Shown here in pieces: positions 17,634-25,778 of a DNA stretch of 64,000 bases. Source of the stretch: Thermocrispum agreste DSM 44070 (GTDB lineage: Bacteria; Actinomycetota; Actinomycetes; Mycobacteriales; Pseudonocardiaceae); the NCBI RefSeq assembly GCF_000427905.1, contig NZ_KE386603.1, positions 241,162 through 305,161 of the forward strand, in the 5' to 3' direction. Position numbers and translations under genes: made by a program. Below the pieces are notes generated by a model. That model had not been told where the DNA came from. It did not search any database and saw only the letters and a list, made by a program, of their open reading frames with translations. The number at the start of each line of letters is the position of its first letter. Position 1 is the stretch's first letter.

Positions 17634-17885
17634 TCAGAAGCTCGTGCTGCCGATACGAGCCCGGCGACGCTTGAGCGCACGCCGCTCTTCCTCGCTCATG
17701 CCACCCCACACGCCAGCGTCCTGCCCGGTGGCCAGGGCCCAAGCCAGGCAGTCGGACGCGACGGGGCAGCGGTGGCACACGGCCTTGGCCGCGGCCACCT
17801 GCGTGAGCGCAGGACCGCTCGTCCCTACGGGGAAGAACAGCTCAGGGTCCTCGTCTCGGCAGGCCGCGCGGTGGCGCCAGTCCAT
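17634..17885 (-). CDS. whiB1: WhiB1-like iron-sulfur transcriptional regulator
   Basis: [4Fe-4S] Wbl protein that binds the primary sigma factor and responds to nitric oxide. The 83-residue product has C9, C37, C40 and C46 as cluster ligands with exactly WhiB1 spacing. It also has the DEDPELFFPVG lead, the GVWGG turn and a basic C-terminal DNA-binding tail (ERRALKRRRARIG). The ATG at 17885 has AAGGAG upstream. A Crp-like site lies 77 bases upstream, as for the mycobacterial whiB1 promoter. Confidence 0.95.
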   Translation of the reverse strand: MDWRHRAACRDEDPELFFPVGTSGPALTQVAAAKAVCHRCPVASDCLAWALATGQDAGVWGGMSEEERRALKRRRARIGSTSF

Positions 17886-18203
17886 GGTGATGTGCTCCTT
17901 CGTGGCGACGCGGAACAGCCGCGCCACGGTCGTCTCGAATGGCGGTCGTATTTCGGGTGCTTGTGAATGCTTTCACGAACCGCAGCGACGGGCAAGAGTT
18001 TTCTCACCATCGGTGAGCGAACTCACCCTTAAGGGCAACCCCTCTGACCTGCGGTTTCTCTCCTCGCTGGGAGAGAAGGCCGGGAAAACGGTGCGGTGAG
18101 CGGAGCCGAGTTTGCGACGAGTGGTAGGGACCGGTTCGCCGAACCGATCACTCGCCGACGGTCGGCTCGCCGTTCCGCGCGACGACGTGCGACAGCCGCG
18201 CTG
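17886..18203. other. 318-base whiB1 control region with several dyads
   Basis: No gene. It holds a Crp-like site (17962-17977), CTCACC-ATC-GGTGAG (18003-18017), a hairpin TTCTCTCC/GGAGAGAA (18056-18077) and CGGTTCG-C-CGAACCG (18132-18146). The last may double as a terminator for the lipid kinase gene upstream. Confidence 0.6.
17962..17977 (-). promoter_or_regulatory. Crp-like operator upstream of whiB1
   Basis: TGTGAATGCTTTCACG matches the Crp form TGTGA-N6-TCAC(A/G). It is centred about 85 bases before the whiB1 ATG. Crp control of whiB1 is known in M. tuberculosis (Rv3676), so this site is a plausible conserved input. Confidence 0.65.
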
Positions 18204-19127
18204 TCACACGACCACTGTCAAGGCTTGCGGAACGCTGACGAACTCGACGTCGGTACGCTCACCGACCAGATCCCCGTCAACCTGCAAGTTTACTGGTTTT
18301 TCCGCGTGAATGCGCACCTTCGTGACGTCGTCGGCGCGGATGAGATGACGGCCACGCTGACGTCCCTTGCCGTTCAGCGCTTGCCGCAAGTGGTGGAGCA
18401 CCCCGAAGAAGCCGAGCTTGCGCAACGCGAAGACGCCGAGTCCGGTGTCGAACGAGCACTCCGGGTTCAGCCTGATGGGGCGGGGGCCGAAGTACGACCA
18501 CGGGTCGGTGTTGGAGACGAACGCGGTGCGGACGATCTCCGGCTCCCGGCCGGGCAGCTCGAGCCGGAGGGTGTGCCTGCCGTGCGGCGGCCGCAGGTAG
18601 ACCGCGGCAGCCACCCGCGCGTACAGCAGCGGACTGGTCCGCTTGCCGCGCTTGCCTTCCACACCTTCCACGACGTCGGCGTCCCAGCCCATGCCGGCGC
18701 TGAAGGTGAACCAGCGTGCGTTGGCCCGGCCGAGCCCGATCGTGCGCCTGCGCCCGGACGTCAGCGCGTCGAGCAGGACGTGCGTGGCCTCGACGGGATC
18801 GCGTGGATAGCCGACGGCGCGCGCGAACACGTTGGCGGACCCACCGGGAACCACCGCGAACAACGGCGCCGTGCGCGGCTCACCGGCCACTTCGGCACCG
18901 CCGAGCAGCCCGTTGACGACTTCGTTCACCGTGCCGTCGCCGCCGTGGGCGATGATCAGCCCGGCGCCGTCGGCAACGGCGGCGGCGGCGATGGCCGTGG
19001 CATGCCCGCGGTGGGCCGTCTCGACGACCTCGAGCTTCACCTCGCTGGCCAGCGCGTGCGCGAGCACGTCTCGGCCGCCCGGCGTCGTGGCAGTCGCCTG
19101 CGGGTTCACAACCAGGACTGCGCGCAT
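18204..19127 (-). CDS. Diacylglycerol/lipid kinase family protein
   Basis: DAGK catalytic-domain protein of the YegS/DgkB type, 307 residues, which phosphorylates a lipid (diacylglycerol, sphingosine-like or similar) with ATP. The nucleotide-binding loop is in the AHGGDGTVNEVVNGLLGG motif, preceded by VVNPQATATT. A second motif, VVPGGSANVFARAVG, is the substrate loop. The C-terminal beta-sandwich ends VNLQVDGDLVGE, as is usual. The ATG at 19127 was chosen over an ATG ten codons upstream because VLVVNP normally begins a few residues from the start. Confidence 0.9.
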   Translation of the reverse strand: MRAVLVVNPQATATTPGGRDVLAHALASEVKLEVVETAHRGHATAIAAAAVADGAGLIIAHGGDGTVNEVVNGLLGGAEVAGEPRTAPLFAVVPGGSANVFARAVGYPRDPVEATHVLLDALTSGRRRTIGLGRANARWFTFSAGMGWDADVVEGVEGKRGKRTSPLLYARVAAAVYLRPPHGRHTLRLELPGREPEIVRTAFVSNTDPWSYFGPRPIRLNPECSFDTGLGVFALRKLGFFGVLHHLRQALNGKGRQRGRHLIRADDVTKVRIHAEKPVNLQVDGDLVGERTDVEFVSVPQALTVVV

Positions 19128-19632
19128 GACGGCAGCGTACGGCCCGACAGAGGACATCCGCCGCCTCCGCGCAGGCCGCGAGGCCTATCCCACACTGCGC
19201 CCGCACTCGCGGGCACAGCCGACAGGTGTGCGCACCAGGCGCACGCAGCCCACAACCGACGTGCCTGGAGCCCTGCCCAGGCGCGTTCACGAAGTCGACC
19301 GGTTCGCGAGCTACTCCCGGGCCACCAGCTCCTTTCCGGGCGGGTGTGGCACCCGCCTGCTCGTCCTCGTCCTCCCTGTCCGCCGACGGGTTGCACCCGG
19401 CGACCGCCGACCCGCCGGTGGCTGACGACCGCGAGACGACCGCGGAGCACAAGAAGGCGGTCACCAGCCGCGTCGGCGGGCGGAGGAACCCACCGACGTT
19501 GATCAGATCATGACGTCTCGGCCGCGGTGAGGAAACGGCCGAGTGGGTGGCATACCATCGGTGACGCTCACGCAGAGTGTCGTCCGTGTGCCGAGTGGGG
19601 TGGTCTCGGTCACATACCGGAAGGGGCCCAGG
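19128..19632. other. 505-base intergenic region, no supported gene
   Basis: A minus-strand frame from 19464 begins with a lipobox-like stretch (SAVAGC), but its continuation shows no protein-like pattern and runs antiparallel into the kinase gene. A hairpin GGCGGGTG-TGG-CACCCGCC sits at 19339-19357. Otherwise I see nothing. Confidence 0.5.
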
Positions 19633-20046
19633 GTGCGACTGGCCGATGTTCTCCGACCAGCTCCGCGCGCGGTGCGGGCCGCGGGCGTGATCGCCGCTCT
19701 GCCCGGCCTGGCGTCACTGGTGTTTGCGATCGTGCTCGTCGTGGCCGCGCTGTCCGGCGATGCCGCCATGGGCGGCAACAACATCTACGGTGAAGCCGCC
19801 TACTACGCCCTGCTCGGCGTGGGGTTGCTGGCTTGCGGCGCCGGTTTGCTGCTCGGTCACCAGTGGGCTCGTTCGCCCGCCGTGGTCATCGCGGTGTTGA
19901 TGCTGGGCATCGGCTGGTACGCCGCGGGCCCGTCGGCCCGGCCGGAGCTGGGTGTCCCGGTGGTCGTCCTGGGGGTGCTGCTGCTCGTGCTGCTGTTCCG
20001 CGCCCCGTCGCGGGAGTGGGCGGCCCAGGACGGCGCGGAGCGCTGA
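19633..20046 (+). CDS. Small integral membrane protein, unknown function
   Basis: 137 residues from the GTG at 19633, which has AAGGGG 9 bases upstream. Four predicted membrane helices: AAGVIAALPGLASLVFAIVL, YYALLGVGLLACGAGLLLG, SPAVVIAVLMLGIGWYAA and LGVPVVVLGVLLLVLLF. The C terminus is short and charged. I do not recognise a named family. It stands alone between the lipid kinase and a convergent acetyltransferase. Confidence 0.8.
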   Translation: MRLADVLRPAPRAVRAAGVIAALPGLASLVFAIVLVVAALSGDAAMGGNNIYGEAAYYALLGVGLLACGAGLLLGHQWARSPAVVIAVLMLGIGWYAAGPSARPELGVPVVVLGVLLLVLLFRAPSREWAAQDGAER

Positions 20047-20074
20047 CCACGGCGCGGGTCAGTCAGGGGCGGGA

Positions 20075-20560
20075 CTAGCCGCCCGCTCGCTCGGCGGCCA
20101 GCGCCTTCAGCGGCTCGTCGGTGAGCCGGTACACCGTCCATTCGTCCATCGGACGGGCGCCGAGTGCGCGATAGAACTTCGTCGCCGGGTTCCAGTCGAG
20201 CACCCACCATTCCAGCCGCGCGTAGCCGCGGCGCACGCATTCGGCCGCCAGCTCGGCCAGCAAGGCCTTGCCGATGCCCCGGCCCCGGTACTCGGGGCGC
20301 ACGAACAGGTCCTCCAGATAGATGCCGTGCACGCCGCGCCAGGTGGAGAAGTTCAGAAACCACAGGGTGAATCCGACGACGCGGCCGTCGACCTCGGCCA
20401 CGTGGCCGAACAACGCGGGATTGTCGGCGAACAGCGCCGCATGCAGCTGCTCGGCGGTCAGCAGGCACTCGTGCGGAGCCTTCTCGTACGCGGCGAGCTC
20501 GTGCACCAGCTCGACGACAACGGGGACGTCTTCCGGGGTTGTCGATCGGATCACGGTCAT
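20075..20560 (-). CDS. GNAT-family N-acetyltransferase (SSAT-like)
   Basis: Acetyl-CoA-dependent acetyltransferase, 161 residues. The acetyl-CoA-binding motif A is LFVRPEYRGRGIGKALL, preceded by VGFTLWFLNFSTWRGVHGIYLED, which resembles diamine/thialysine acetyltransferases (SSAT2-like). ARLEWWVLDWNPATKFYRALGA forms motif B. The ATG at 20560 has GGAGG 6 bases upstream. The substrate may be a polyamine or amino-acid amine, inferred only from the similarity. Confidence 0.88.
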   Translation of the reverse strand: MTVIRSTTPEDVPVVVELVHELAAYEKAPHECLLTAEQLHAALFADNPALFGHVAEVDGRVVGFTLWFLNFSTWRGVHGIYLEDLFVRPEYRGRGIGKALLAELAAECVRRGYARLEWWVLDWNPATKFYRALGARPMDEWTVYRLTDEPLKALAAERAGG

Positions 20561-20634
20561 GGCCTCCAGTCTTGCCGTCGGCCCCGGCGCCGCGTAGAAC
20601 GGTAAGCTACCCGCGAGTAACCAAGGAGGCCGGT

Positions 20635-21102
20635 ATGCCGCGGACCCTCGACCTGTGGCGCACGGCCAGCCGGCTGCCCGGCGGCCGCCTGTTGTTCTCG
20701 GCCGCGGTAATGGCTCGCGCACCGTACTTCGCGACCGTGCTGCCGACGGTACGGGTGATGGAGCCTGGCAGGGCCGAGGTGACCGCGCCGAAGTGGTTCG
20801 GCGTGCACAACCACATCGGCACGTTCCACGCCATCGCCACGTGCAATCTGGCCGAGGTGGCCATGGGCATGCTGGCGGAGGCCACCGTGCCGAGCAGTCA
20901 CCGATGGCTGCCGAAAAGCATGACCGTGCGCTACGTCGCCAAGGCGCGCTCCAGGCTGCGGGCGGTCGCCACGCTCGACGAGCTGCCCGCGTTCGGCCCT
21001 GCCGGGTTCGACCTGCCGGTCCCGGTGACCGTCTACGGCACCGACGGGCGGCCGGTCACCGAGGCCGTCATCACCCTCTGGATCACTCCGCGGAAGAGGT
21101 AG
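20635..21102 (+). CDS. DUF4442 hotdog-fold (thioesterase-like) protein
   Basis: 155-residue hotdog-fold protein of the DUF4442 group, related to acyl-CoA thioesterases. The central helix HNHIGTFHAIATCNLAEVAMGM and strand PSSHRWLPKSMTVRYVAKA are family landmarks. AAGGAGG lies 8 bases before the ATG. No substrate can be assigned. Its 3' end overlaps the convergent rmlC-like gene by 20 bases. Confidence 0.85.
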   Translation: MPRTLDLWRTASRLPGGRLLFSAAVMARAPYFATVLPTVRVMEPGRAEVTAPKWFGVHNHIGTFHAIATCNLAEVAMGMLAEATVPSSHRWLPKSMTVRYVAKARSRLRAVATLDELPAFGPAGFDLPVPVTVYGTDGRPVTEAVITLWITPRKR

Positions 21103-21697
21103 CGCGCAAGTGTTCGTACCACTCGATGCAGGCCTGGTAGCTGGGCAGCAGCCCCTGCTCGCGGGCCTGGGCCAGGGTGGGGGCGGACCGGTCCTTGTCG
21201 CTGAGCACCGGATCGATCTCCGGCGGCCACGGCAGGTTCAGCTCCGGGTCGAGCGGATTCACACCGTGCTCGGCGGGCGGGTTGTACTCGGTGCTGCAGT
21301 AGTAGGCGATCACCGTGTGGTCGGCCAGCGCCACGAAGGCGTGCCCAAGGCCCTCGGGGAGATAGACCGCGCTGATCCGCTCGCTGCTGAGCCGCACGGT
21401 GTCCACCACACCGAACGTCGGGGACCCCTCACGAAGGTCCACGATCACGTCCAGCGCCTCGCCGTGCGCGCAGTAGACGTACTTCGCCTGACCGGGTGGA
21501 GTGTCGGCGAAGTGCACACCGCGGATCACGCCTCGCTTGGAGACGCTGTGGTTGGTCTGCGCGATCCGCAGCGGGTGTCCCACCGCGTCGACGAATGCTT
21601 TGCGCTGGTAGGGTGCCACGAACATCCCGCGCCGGTCAGGAAAGCTGGGCGGGGTGAATTCGAACGCTCCTGGAACAGCAAGTTCACGTACCTGCAT
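21083..21697 (-). CDS. rmlC: dTDP-4-dehydro-6-deoxyhexose 3,5-epimerase (RmlC family)
   Basis: Cupin epimerase of deoxysugar biosynthesis, 204 residues. Landmarks are FPDRRGMFVAPYQ, QTNHSVSKRGVIRGVHF with the catalytic His in RGVHF, GQAKYVYCAHGEALDVIVDLR, and the Tyr region STEYNPPAEHGVNPLDPEL. The ATG at 21697 starts MQVRELAVPGAFEFTPPSFP, as expected. Other rml genes are absent here, so it may serve cell-wall rhamnose or a glycosylated product. Whether it acts at both C3 and C5 is uncertain. Confidence 0.9.
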   Translation of the reverse strand: MQVRELAVPGAFEFTPPSFPDRRGMFVAPYQRKAFVDAVGHPLRIAQTNHSVSKRGVIRGVHFADTPPGQAKYVYCAHGEALDVIVDLREGSPTFGVVDTVRLSSERISAVYLPEGLGHAFVALADHTVIAYYCSTEYNPPAEHGVNPLDPELNLPWPPEIDPVLSDKDRSAPTLAQAREQGLLPSYQACIEWYEHLRATSSAE

Positions 21698-21891
21698 TCC
21701 AGCAGCGTGGCACACCTGTCACAATGGACCGCACCCACTGTGTCCGGTGGCGCTGCGACGGACCCGAGATGCAGCCCCGGACATCTTCCGCGCCGTGCGG
21801 CATGCGGTGTCACCACACCGGGCCGCGCGCGTTCTGACCGCACGAGTGCCAATCCCGTACGCCGGACCCACTCCGGCGTCGTCGCGTTCGT

Positions 21892-21913
21892 GTCGTACTG
21901 ATGTCGTACTGAT
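21892..21913 (+). repeat. Tandem 11-base repeat just upstream of the malic enzyme start
   Basis: Two perfect copies of GTCGTACTGAT, ending 14 bases before the ATG at 21928. Eleven bases is about one helical turn. It lies in the probable 5' leader or promoter. Confidence 0.75.
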
Positions 21914-21927
21914 GACAGGAATTCGTC

Positions 21928-23142
21928 ATGGAGATCAGCTGGAAGACTGCTAGCCCCGCCGTTGCCCCTGGACCCGTTACGGGCGGCGCGCCCGTAACCA
22001 GCGAGGACATCTTCGCCGGCCACCAGGGAGGCAAGCTGGGCGTAGCGGCGACCAGGCCGATCTCCAGCTCCCGTGACCTCTCCATCGCGTACACGCCGGG
22101 CGTGGCCCAGGTCAGCAAGGCGATCGCGGAGGACGCCCGGCTGGCCGCACGCTACACGTGGGCGCACCGGCTGGTGGTCGTGGTCAGCGACGGCACCGCC
22201 GTGCTCGGTCTGGGAGACATCGGCGCGAGCGCATCGCTGCCCGTGATGGAGGGCAAGGCGGTGCTGTTCAAGACGTTCGGCGGGCTCGACTCGATCCCGC
22301 TGGTGCTGGACACCACCGACGTCGACGAGATCGTGCAGACCCTGGTGCGGCTGCGGCCGTCGTTCGGCGCGGTCAACCTCGAGGACATCGCCGCCCCGCG
22401 GTGCTTCGAGCTGGAGGCGAAGCTGATCGACGCGCTGGACTGCCCGGTGATGCACGACGACCAGCACGGCACGGCCATCGTGGTGCTGGCCGCGCTGCGC
22501 GGAGCCAACCGGGTGCTCGGCCGCGATCTCGGCAAGCAGCGGGTGGTGATCTCCGGCGCGGGGGCTGCCGGGGTCGCTTGCGCGAAGATCCTGCTCACCG
22601 CGGGTGTGGGAGACATCACGCTGCTGGATTCCCGCGGGATCATCCACGTGGGCAGGGACGGTCTGACCCCGGTGAAGCAGGAGATGGCCTGGACGACCAA
22701 CAAGGCGGGCCTGACCGGCGGGCTGCCCGAGGCGCTGGACGGCGCGGACGTGTTCATCGGGCTGTCCGGTGCGACGATCGACGAGACGCTGCTGAAGACG
22801 ATGGCGGACGACCCGATCGTGTTTGCGCTGTCCAATCCGGACCCGGAGGTGCATCCGGAGGTAGCGGCGCAGTACGCGTCGATCGTGGCCACCGGGCGTA
22901 GCGATTTCCCGAACCAGATCAACAACGTGCTGGCGTTCCCCGGCGTGTTCCGGGGTGCGCTGGACGCGGGCGCCCGGGCGATCACCGACGAGATGAAGCT
23001 GGCCGCCGCGGACGCGATCGCCGCGGTGGCGGCGGACGAGCTCGCCCCCGACAAGATCGTGCCGAGCGCGCTCGACCCGCGGGTGGCCCCCGCCGTCGCA
23101 GCGGCGGTTGCCCAGGCAGCCAGGGAATCCGGCGTGGCGTGA
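21928..23142 (+). CDS. NAD(P)-dependent malic enzyme (malate oxidoreductase, short form)
   Basis: Decarboxylates malate to pyruvate with reduction of NAD(P)+. The protein is 404 residues, the short bacterial type without a phosphotransacetylase extension. Features are AYTPGVAQVSKAI, NLEDIAAPRCFELE, VMHDDQHGTAIV with the metal-ligand Asp residues, the nucleotide-binding VVISGAGAAGVACAKIL, and FALSNPDPEVHPE. The ATG is preceded by ACAGGAAT. It is divergent from the rmlC-like gene. Cofactor preference is not decided by the visible motifs. Confidence 0.93.
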   Translation: MEISWKTASPAVAPGPVTGGAPVTSEDIFAGHQGGKLGVAATRPISSSRDLSIAYTPGVAQVSKAIAEDARLAARYTWAHRLVVVVSDGTAVLGLGDIGASASLPVMEGKAVLFKTFGGLDSIPLVLDTTDVDEIVQTLVRLRPSFGAVNLEDIAAPRCFELEAKLIDALDCPVMHDDQHGTAIVVLAALRGANRVLGRDLGKQRVVISGAGAAGVACAKILLTAGVGDITLLDSRGIIHVGRDGLTPVKQEMAWTTNKAGLTGGLPEALDGADVFIGLSGATIDETLLKTMADDPIVFALSNPDPEVHPEVAAQYASIVATGRSDFPNQINNVLAFPGVFRGALDAGARAITDEMKLAAADAIAAVAADELAPDKIVPSALDPRVAPAVAAAVAQAARESGVA

Positions 23143-23496
23143 GCATCGGCCGGGGCTGGACGCGCGCAGGCCGAGCGTGCCGCTCGCCGGGCGTCCAGCC
23201 CCCGGCGTCGCCATGGCTTCTCTGGGCGTCGCGGTGGTTTCTCCGGGTGTCGCCGTGGTTTCTCCCAGCGCCGCTGTGGTTTCGGCTCGCGGTCGGCCGG
23301 CTGTGTCCGGCTGACCGGCCGCGCTGTCCGCCCGGTGGGTTCCGGCTGGCCGGCTGCGCTGTCTGCCCGGCAGGTCCCAGCTGCAGCCGGTCCTTCGGCA
23401 TGATGGCTGAGCGCCCTGGCGACGTCCGCAGGCTTCCTTCGGGATCGATCGCGAGAAAGTCAGAGCTTCGGTATTGATCCGTCTGGACCTGTTGCA

Positions 23497-23514
23497 CTAC
23501 TCCGTTCGGAGTAG
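23497..23514. promoter_or_regulatory. 18-base palindrome CTACTCCGTTCGGAGTAG
   Basis: Perfect 8-base arms around TT, about 315 bases before the subtilase start and 355 bases after the malic enzyme stop. It has the size of a TetR- or MarR-type operator. No gene starts directly at it. Confidence 0.55.
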
Positions 23515-23752
23515 CACACCACGGCGCTGGCGCCAGCACCGAGGGACGCACTCGCAGCGACTGCGGAATATTTTCACATTTAACCCCCGTGGCGGCCGGC
23601 ACGAACGGCGCGTAGCCCGCGTGTGACCTTGGGTAATGATCGCCGTCCGCGTGTTCGGCGCGGAAACGACCAATCGGGCGAGCCGCGTACACAGAACAGT
23701 CCGCATATCAAGGACTGTCTTGCCGCAACGGCGCAGACCTAGTCTCGATCAC

Positions 23753-23770
23753 CACGTTCGACCGAACGTG
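23753..23770 (+). promoter_or_regulatory. 18-base palindromic operator upstream of the subtilase
   Basis: CACGTTCGACCGAACGTG is a perfect palindrome with a 2-base centre, 58 bases before the GTG start. Its core GTTCG-N2-CGAAC is the same as in the two pruA operators. Confidence 0.65.
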
Positions 23771-23828
23771 ATCACCCCCTGGAAATGTGGGCCCGCACGG
23801 CACGCATTTGCCCTGCCTAGGAGGAACA

Positions 23829-25388
23829 GTGAGACGGTCGAAAGGGACCAAGGCCGCGGTGGTGGCGTCCGCCGCGGCCCTTGCCGCGCTGGGCGGCCCG
23901 GCGGTCGCGTCCGCCGAGCAAGGCGCCATCCTCAACGCCAACAGCCCGGACGCCATCGAGGGCAGCTACATCGTGGTGCTGAAGGACGGTGTCTCGGCCG
24001 CCGCGGAGGCGTCCGAGCATGCCGATCAGTACGGCGCCAAGGTCACCCGCACGTTCAAACACGCCTTGCGCGGGTACGCGGCCAAGATGAGCGAGTCGGC
24101 GGCGCGGCGCCTCGCCGCCGATCCGTCGGTTGCGTACGTCGAGCAGAACCAGCGCGTGTCGGTCGCGGCGGACCAGCTGAACCCGCCGTCGTGGGGTTTG
24201 GATCGCATCGACCAGCGTGACCTGCCGCTGGACAACAAGTACAGCTACTCCACCACGGCGAGCACCGTCACCGCGTACATCATCGACACCGGTATCCGCA
24301 CCTCGCACCGGGACTTCGAAGGCCGGGCGACGTGGGGAACCAACACCGTGGACAGCAACAACACCGACTGCAACGGTCACGGCACGCACGTCGCGGGCAC
24401 CGTCGGCGGTGAGACCTACGGCGTGGCCAAGGACGTCAAGCTGATCGCGGTCAAGGTGCTCAACTGCGCCGGGAGCGGCACCTACGACGGAGTGATCGCC
24501 GGCATCGACTGGGTGACCAGCCACCACCAGTCCGGTCAGCCCGCGGTGGCGAACATGAGCCTCGGCGGCCCGGCTTCGCAGGCGGTCGACGACGCGGTGC
24601 GGCGCTCCATCAACGATGGCGTGACCTACGCGCTGGCCGCGGGCAACGACTACGGGGCGAATGCGTGCAACACCTCGCCCGCGCGCACCACGGAGGCCAT
24701 CACGGTCGGCTCGACCACCAGCAGCGACGCCCGGTCCGACTTCTCCAACGTCGGCCCGTGCCTGGACATCTTCGCGCCGGGTTCGAACATCACGTCGGCC
24801 TGGATGGGGTCGGATACCGACGAGCGGACCATCAGCGGCACCTCGATGGCCACGCCGCACGTCGCGGGCGCGGCCGCGCTGTACCTGGCCGACAACCCGT
24901 CCGCTTCGCCTCAGGCGGTCCGTGACCACCTGGTGTCCCAGGGCACCCAGGGCAAGGTCGGCAACCCAGGCTCGGGCTCGCCGAACGTGCTGCTGTACAC
25001 CGGCAGCGACGGGAACACCGACCCGGAGCCGGAGCCGGGCTCGTGCAGCGGTAGCAACACCACCGACGTCAGCATCCCGGACGCGGGGAGCGCGGTGACC
25101 AGCACGATCACCCTGTCCAACTGTGGGCGGAACGCGTCGTCGTCGGCGAAGATCTCGGTGGACATCAAGCACACCTACCGCGGTGACCTGGTGATCGACC
25201 TGATCTCGCCCACTGGCGCGGTGATCAACCTGAAGTCGGCGAGCATCTGGGACGGCGCGGACAACGTCGTGACGACCTACACCAAGAACCTGTCCGCCTA
25301 CAGCGCGGACGGCAGCTGGAAGCTGCGGGTGCGGGACGTCTACCGCGGCGACACTGGATACATCGACAGCTGGAGCATCACGGCCTGA
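23829..25388 (+). CDS. Secreted subtilisin-like serine protease (S8) with P domain
   Basis: Exported endopeptidase, 519 residues. Signal peptide of about 33 residues (TKAAVVASAAALAALGGPAV, then ASA). An I9 inhibitor propeptide (SYIVVLKDG to SVAYVEQNQRVS) follows. The catalytic domain has D153 (IDTGIRTSH), H187 (GHGTHVAG) and S339 (SGTSMATPHVAG). A Gly/Glu/Pro linker (about 398-412) leads to a C-terminal proprotein-convertase-type P domain ending DTGYIDSWSITA. The GTG at 23829 has AGGAGGAAC upstream. A palindromic operator precedes it and a hairpin terminator follows. Confidence 0.96.
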   Translation: MRRSKGTKAAVVASAAALAALGGPAVASAEQGAILNANSPDAIEGSYIVVLKDGVSAAAEASEHADQYGAKVTRTFKHALRGYAAKMSESAARRLAADPSVAYVEQNQRVSVAADQLNPPSWGLDRIDQRDLPLDNKYSYSTTASTVTAYIIDTGIRTSHRDFEGRATWGTNTVDSNNTDCNGHGTHVAGTVGGETYGVAKDVKLIAVKVLNCAGSGTYDGVIAGIDWVTSHHQSGQPAVANMSLGGPASQAVDDAVRRSINDGVTYALAAGNDYGANACNTSPARTTEAITVGSTTSSDARSDFSNVGPCLDIFAPGSNITSAWMGSDTDERTISGTSMATPHVAGAAALYLADNPSASPQAVRDHLVSQGTQGKVGNPGSGSPNVLLYTGSDGNTDPEPEPGSCSGSNTTDVSIPDAGSAVTSTITLSNCGRNASSSAKISVDIKHTYRGDLVIDLISPTGAVINLKSASIWDGADNVVTTYTKNLSAYSADGSWKLRVRDVYRGDTGYIDSWSITA

Positions 25389-25411
25389 GCTGAGGTCTCC
25401 TCCCTGTTGCA

Positions 25412-25445
25412 CCGCTGGCCTCCCAGGTGACTGGGGGGCCAGCGG
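25412..25445 (+). terminator. Hairpin terminator after the subtilase
   Basis: Left arm CCGCTGGCCTCCC (25412-25424) pairs with right arm GGGGGGCCAGCGG (25433-25445), with one T-G wobble and an 8-base loop. It lies 24 bases past the stop. Confidence 0.8.
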
Positions 25446-25724
25446 CTTGTCGTCGCCGCAGCCGGGCGGGGCAGCCGGGCCGGGGACCACCGCGCCGGCG
25501 CTCGGCCGCTGCCATCCGGGACTGCCGCCATGAGCCGGCAAAAGAGAAGCCCCGGCGCCGAGGGGGGAGGGGACACCGGGGCGCTGCCAGCCCTGGGGGG
25601 TGGCCGGCTGCCACGACCTTACCGTTCGGTCAGCAATTTTGACCAGACGATCATCGGATGAAAGGACGGCCGTCCTCATTTGGGACGACCGGCCCGCAAC
25701 CAGCGGCTGCCACCCCGGAACGCC

Positions 25725-25757
25725 GGTGGCCGGCCACGCTCGGCGTGACCGGCCACC
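25725..25757 (-). terminator. Hairpin terminator after kgd
   Basis: Two stacked stems, GGTGGCCGG/CCGGCCACC outside and CACGC/GCGTG inside, with a TCG loop and one C-A mismatch. It is 22 bases beyond the kgd stop on the minus strand. Confidence 0.85.
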
Positions 25758-25778
25758 AGTGGCACCAACGCATGCGGC

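Larger units (their letters stand above)
23143..23828. other. 686-base intergenic region before the subtilase gene
   Basis: The first 260 bases are a GC-rich island with repeated words such as GTCGCCGTGGTTTCTCC and CCGGCTGGCCGGCTGCGCTG. The rest is more AT-rich (for example 23553-23583) and carries two 18-base palindromes, at 23497 and 23753. No gene is supported. Confidence 0.6.
25389..25778. other. 390-base convergent gap between the subtilase and kgd
   Basis: It holds two strong hairpin terminators (annotated separately) and a third weaker stem, GCCCCGG at 25549-25555 with CCGGGGC at 25576-25582. No gene is supported. Confidence 0.65.

Noticed and set aside
19100..19464. Lipoprotein gene on the minus strand starting at 19464
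   Set aside because: Only the lipobox-like SAVAGC is suggestive; the rest runs antiparallel into the lipid kinase frame without protein-like pattern.
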